Source: Balaenoptera acutorostrata
Taxonomy: Eukaryota; Chordata; Mammalia; Artiodactyla; Balaenopteridae
Length of the DNA stretch: 64,000 nt
Direction of reading: 5' to 3'
Assembly: GCF_949987535.1 (NCBI RefSeq)
Contig: NC_080066.1
Location: 128,382,335 to 128,446,334 of the forward strand
The notes under the pieces are model-generated. The model had not been told where the DNA came from and made no database searches. It worked only from the letters and a program-made list of their open reading frames with translations. Position numbers and translations under genes: made by a program. This document shows, one piece after another, positions 61,241-64,000 of the stretch. How positions within the stretch are numbered: position 1 is the first letter of the stretch; the number at the start of each line of letters is the position of its first letter.

Positions 61241-61740
61241 GCAATAAACAGCCAAATAGACATAAAGACTTGACCAGTTGACATCAGTCAGCTTGCCATC
61301 AGTCACCTCAGTGTTGTTCAATAGGTGCAAGGAGAAAGCAGCCACAGTGAAAAGTAGGGACACTATGCATATATTGAGTAGCATAGGCTCCCATTCATAG
61401 AGGCTTATCAGCTACCGCTGATGCTAAATGTCCAACCTACCAGTAAGAGAGACCCTGACATATACCATTCCTCAAGGAAACTAGCCAGCTATTCAGTGGT
61501 AATTGACTACATTGGACTCCATTCAGACATGAAGGAGCAGAGAGTTATCTTGACTAGAATTGACACATATTCTGGATATGGGTTTATATTTACTGCCTAC
61601 AAGGCCTCAGCAAGCACCTCAATCCAAGGGCTTTTAGAATATGTAATCCACCCAAATAGGATTCCTCATAACACTGCACTGAACACAGGGATCCACTGAA
61701 GAGAAAAGAAAGTACAGCAATGACTATGTGATCATACAAT
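61241..61740 (+). pseudogene. ERV-L integrase core remnant
   Basis: An open frame at 61421-61699 carries the first catalytic-aspartate context (VIDYIGLHSD) and the following ILTRIDTYSGYGF strand with its aspartate, then GLLEYVIHPNRIPHN. The place of the second core segment is broken: NTALNTGIH replaces the expected catalytic context, and a stop follows at 61697. The zinc-binding N-terminus upstream (61241-61420) is unreadable. Confidence 0.8.
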
Positions 61741-62049
61741 CCACTGGTTATACCACATCAGGTGCCACTCAAAAGCTGCTGATCTGATAGAATGATAGAA
61801 AAAAGAGCATCTAATAGAGCAACTTGGGGATAATACTCTGAGTGGATCAGGTACCCACCCTCAGGATGTAATATAACCCTAAATTAATGATCATTATGTG
61901 GAACTGTGTCCCTAGCAAGTAGAACACACAGGTCCAAGAGTCCCTTTACCTTCACTCCTAGTAACCCACATGCGGTATCTGTGCTTCCAATCCCCATAAT
62001 TATAGACCCTGTGTGGCTAAGATTCCTGGTTTCCAGAGGGGTAACACAT

Positions 62050-62640
62050 CCCCCAGGGAAAAGAGCAAGAGTCTCAAACTCCTGTGACAGTTGCCACCTA
62101 GCCACTGTGGGTTCCTTGTGCAAAAGACAAGCAGGCAAGAAAAAGTCACCTTTCAGGCGTCTCAAACTCCTGTGACAGTTGCCACCTAGCCAGTGTGGGT
62201 TCCTTGTGCAAAAGACAAGCAGACAAGAAAAAGTCACCTTTCAGGCAGGGATAATTAACTCTGATTGTTACGAGAAGGCAAGACTGCTATGAACTCAATG
62301 TGAGGAGGGAAGAAGTCATCAGGCACCCAGGTGACTCACTTAAGTATCTGCTGGTGCTCTCGATTCTGAAAGCAAATGAACAAATGCAGCAGCTGTGGAA
62401 GCAGCCTGAAAAGGGCATAGAGACCAGGATCCCAAGCCCTTCAGGGTCACTTCCCCAACCAGCCCATTAGAGTTGCTCGTTTGGGGGTAAGGGAGATCTA
62501 GAAAAGGTGGTTAAAAAAGGGATGATGAGTATCAGAGATCAGGAGCAGCAGCAGGGGCTGAAGTTTACCCCGCAGACTTTCTTCTTGTATGTATCCCTAA
62601 GAAACGAGGCCTGCTCTCAGAGGACCAGTTCCCAGAAGGG
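62050..62640 (+). pseudogene. ERV-L dUTPase-like remnant with 88-bp tandem duplication
   Basis: One frame near 62075-62155 reads LPPSHCGFLVQKTSRQEKVTF. After the duplicated block, the frame at 62245-62275 reads GIINSDCYEKA, the segment expected around the uracil-binding hairpin of a trimeric dUTPase. The tail to about 62640 is proline/glycine-rich. Internal stops prevent a product. The assignment rests on two short motifs plus position after integrase. Confidence 0.5.
62071..62246. repeat. 88-bp tandem duplication
   Basis: 62071-62158 and 62159-62246 are aligned copies beginning gtctcaaactcctgtgacag. I count two differences (actgtgg/agtgtgg and caggcaag/cagacaag), about 98% identical, far less diverged than the provirus around them. 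Confidence 0.95.
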
Positions 62641-63105
62641 ATGAACTTTCATAAGCAAGCAAATATGAACACCACAGGGGTGATGTCTAGAAGATGTGAT
62701 GCACCGTCCAGAACCCCTTCTTCATGAAGGCATTCATTCCCCCAACTCCCAAGAGTGTTACCTTCTGACTGTTCACAGTTGAGTTCCTCCCAGGATTTGC
62801 CTTCAACCCAAGGGAACCTGAGATATGTTGCCCCCTCCCCAGGGGCAGCCCACACCCAGCGATGAGTGGAAAAGGGGGTGAAAAGGATTTTTTCTCTATC
62901 TGGGACATCTCTGAAGGTCTACCCCAACTTCACAGTACCCCATTTGCTCAGTTTAGGACTCTGCTGTAACTGAATCGCAGCTCAACTTCTCCCCCCGCTG
63001 AATTCTGGCTCCCTCCCTCTCTTCCAGGGGGTAGTTCCAAGAGCACGCCCTCCGAAACCACCTGCATGTTAATCTGCCTCTCAATCTCTGACAAGCGGAC
63101 ACCTC
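62641..63105 (+). mobile_element. LTR16-like 3' LTR of the ERV-L
   Basis: The second half has the ordered phrases gctcagtttaggactctgct, gtaactgaatcgcagctcaa, cttccagggggtagttccaa, a decayed polyadenylation site, and cctgcatgttaatctgcct before the end. This is the usual 3' half of LTR16/ERV3-16-type LTRs. The 5' edge is not sharply defined. Confidence 0.6.
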
Positions 63106-64000
63106 ATCCTGCCTTGATCCATCCTACTAATTCCCATGACCTGAGCCCAACTATTTTCCTGTAATAGCAATAAATTGATTCCAGCTGATTCTGCCTATTT
63201 TGGGGCCAATACCATGACCAGACTAACTCACCTGTTCCTCCACATGTAACTTCAAATCCAATCCCCCCAGAGCAGCACACAATAGTATACTGGAAGTTTG
63301 CTTTACTGGTTTTCATTTATTTGCTTTATCAAACACTTCCCATTTGTAGAAATGCTGAGTTTTTCATTAATAATGAGAAAACCTCTGCAATGTTATAATT
63401 ATTGTTGGAAGGATGACAGCTATGTACAATGAATGAGAAGCAGTCAATAGTTAAGCCACCAGAAAAGATTCTTAGAGCAATTTTAAAATAATCTTTAAAA
63501 ATATCTAGACTTTACCTTTTGTCACAACTAAAGATATTTAAATAGCATTTTCAAGTTCATAAGAATCTCTATTCCAGCTTCTTTTAGACATTTAATTGAA
63601 TTAATATTAATTGTTAATATTTATAATATCCAGTTAAATGATAAACCATAACATACAGATGCACCTTAGGTATATAATTTTATACCTAATCATTAAGACA
63701 CTATCCACCTTCATCCAAAATAGATCATTGCATCCAAGGTATCATAAAATACAAAAATTAGAAGTAAAGAAAGACATAAAAACAGGGTGCACTATTTTTT
63801 GTAAGTACTCCCAGATATATCATTAAATGTGAGGTAGGAAAAACATACAATCTATGATTAAACTCTTTTGAACTTTGATTTGACTCATCTCTTACTCTAT
63901 TCCTTTACAAAGGCTTGCAATTTAATTTGAGATTCTTAGATTGCAAAATACATGATGGCCCACTCCATTTAACAACATTATCACAATTTTCAGTGTGCAG
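63106..64000. other. No recognised feature
   Basis: Sequence after the LTR: 63106-63310 is pyrimidine-rich and unassigned, then AT-rich unique DNA to the window end. No gene or named repeat. Confidence 0.45.

Larger units (their letters stand above)
57250..63105 (+). mobile_element. Decayed class III (ERV-L type) provirus remnant
   Basis: The order on the plus strand is a vague 5' (possibly gag) part, reverse transcriptase, RNase H, integrase, dUTPase-like region, then an LTR16-like 3' LTR. No envelope region is visible, as expected for ERV-L, and the dUTPase after integrase also fits. No 5' LTR of the same family is recognised. Stops and frameshifts occur in every domain, so no protein can be made. 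Two later LTRs (58128-58510 antisense, 60672-61240 sense) and an 88-bp duplication interrupt it. The total, 5.9 kb, includes about 0.95 kb of inserted sequence. Confidence 0.8.

Noticed and set aside
61884..62237. 117-codon minus-strand frame with a repeated peptide
   Set aside because: The repetition is the 88-bp DNA duplication read on the strand opposite to the provirus. No sign of coding selection.

Overview
The window is non-coding mammalian nuclear DNA, most probably from a cetacean. Four copies of a tRNA-derived SINE beginning ggcttccctggtggcgcag and ending in (aaat)n fit the CHR group of Cetartiodactyla in the long-tailed form I associate with whales and dolphins. A tRNA-Glu-like SINE, old L1, L2, MIR, MaLR/ERV-L LTRs and hAT/Tigger DNA transposons make up the rest. 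Base composition is AT-rich with few CpGs. I see no CpG island, no ribosomal or transfer RNA gene and no convincing protein-coding gene. Most open frames are under 100 codons, and the longer ones lie in SINEs or LTRs. The stretch reads as a gene desert or the inside of a very large intron.

Layout. 1-4.3 kb: SINE tail, L1 3' end, then an L2 split by an antisense L1 that is itself split by an antisense LTR. 4.3-9.8 kb: L2 and L1 scraps, a MIR, and a SINE with a perfect 13-bp target duplication. 9.8-14.2 kb: repeat-poor, with two perfect inverted repeats about 100 bp apart (12.93 and 13.03 kb). 14.5-20.7 kb: an LTR, L2 in both orientations and a MIR. 21.4-22.6 kb: L1 3' end split by a SINE. 22.6-33 kb: mostly unique sequence with MIR pieces, a purine microsatellite holding a tRNA-Glu SINE, and an LTR. 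33-47 kb: many sense L2 copies (the longest at 37.1-38.7 kb carries reverse-transcriptase sequence), MIRs, MER5-type elements, a Tigger element inside L1, and one weak minus-strand exon candidate at 43.73-43.82 kb. 47-53 kb: MIRs, an LTR, and a repeat-free block with a POU-type motif at 49.26 kb. 53.2-55.2 kb: antisense L2 broken by an MLT2-like LTR and a SINE. 56.5-63.1 kb: an LTR, then a decayed class III (ERV-L type) provirus with recognisable reverse transcriptase, RNase H, integrase, dUTPase-like region and an LTR16-like 3' LTR. Two later LTR insertions and an 88-bp tandem duplication interrupt it.

Nothing here amounts to a new genetic system. The items most worth checking are the paired hairpins near 13 kb, the possible exon at 43.7 kb, the POU-type site at 49.26 kb, and the insertion history recorded in the nested repeats. 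Repeat family names come from recognition by eye, so subfamily names and end points are approximate.
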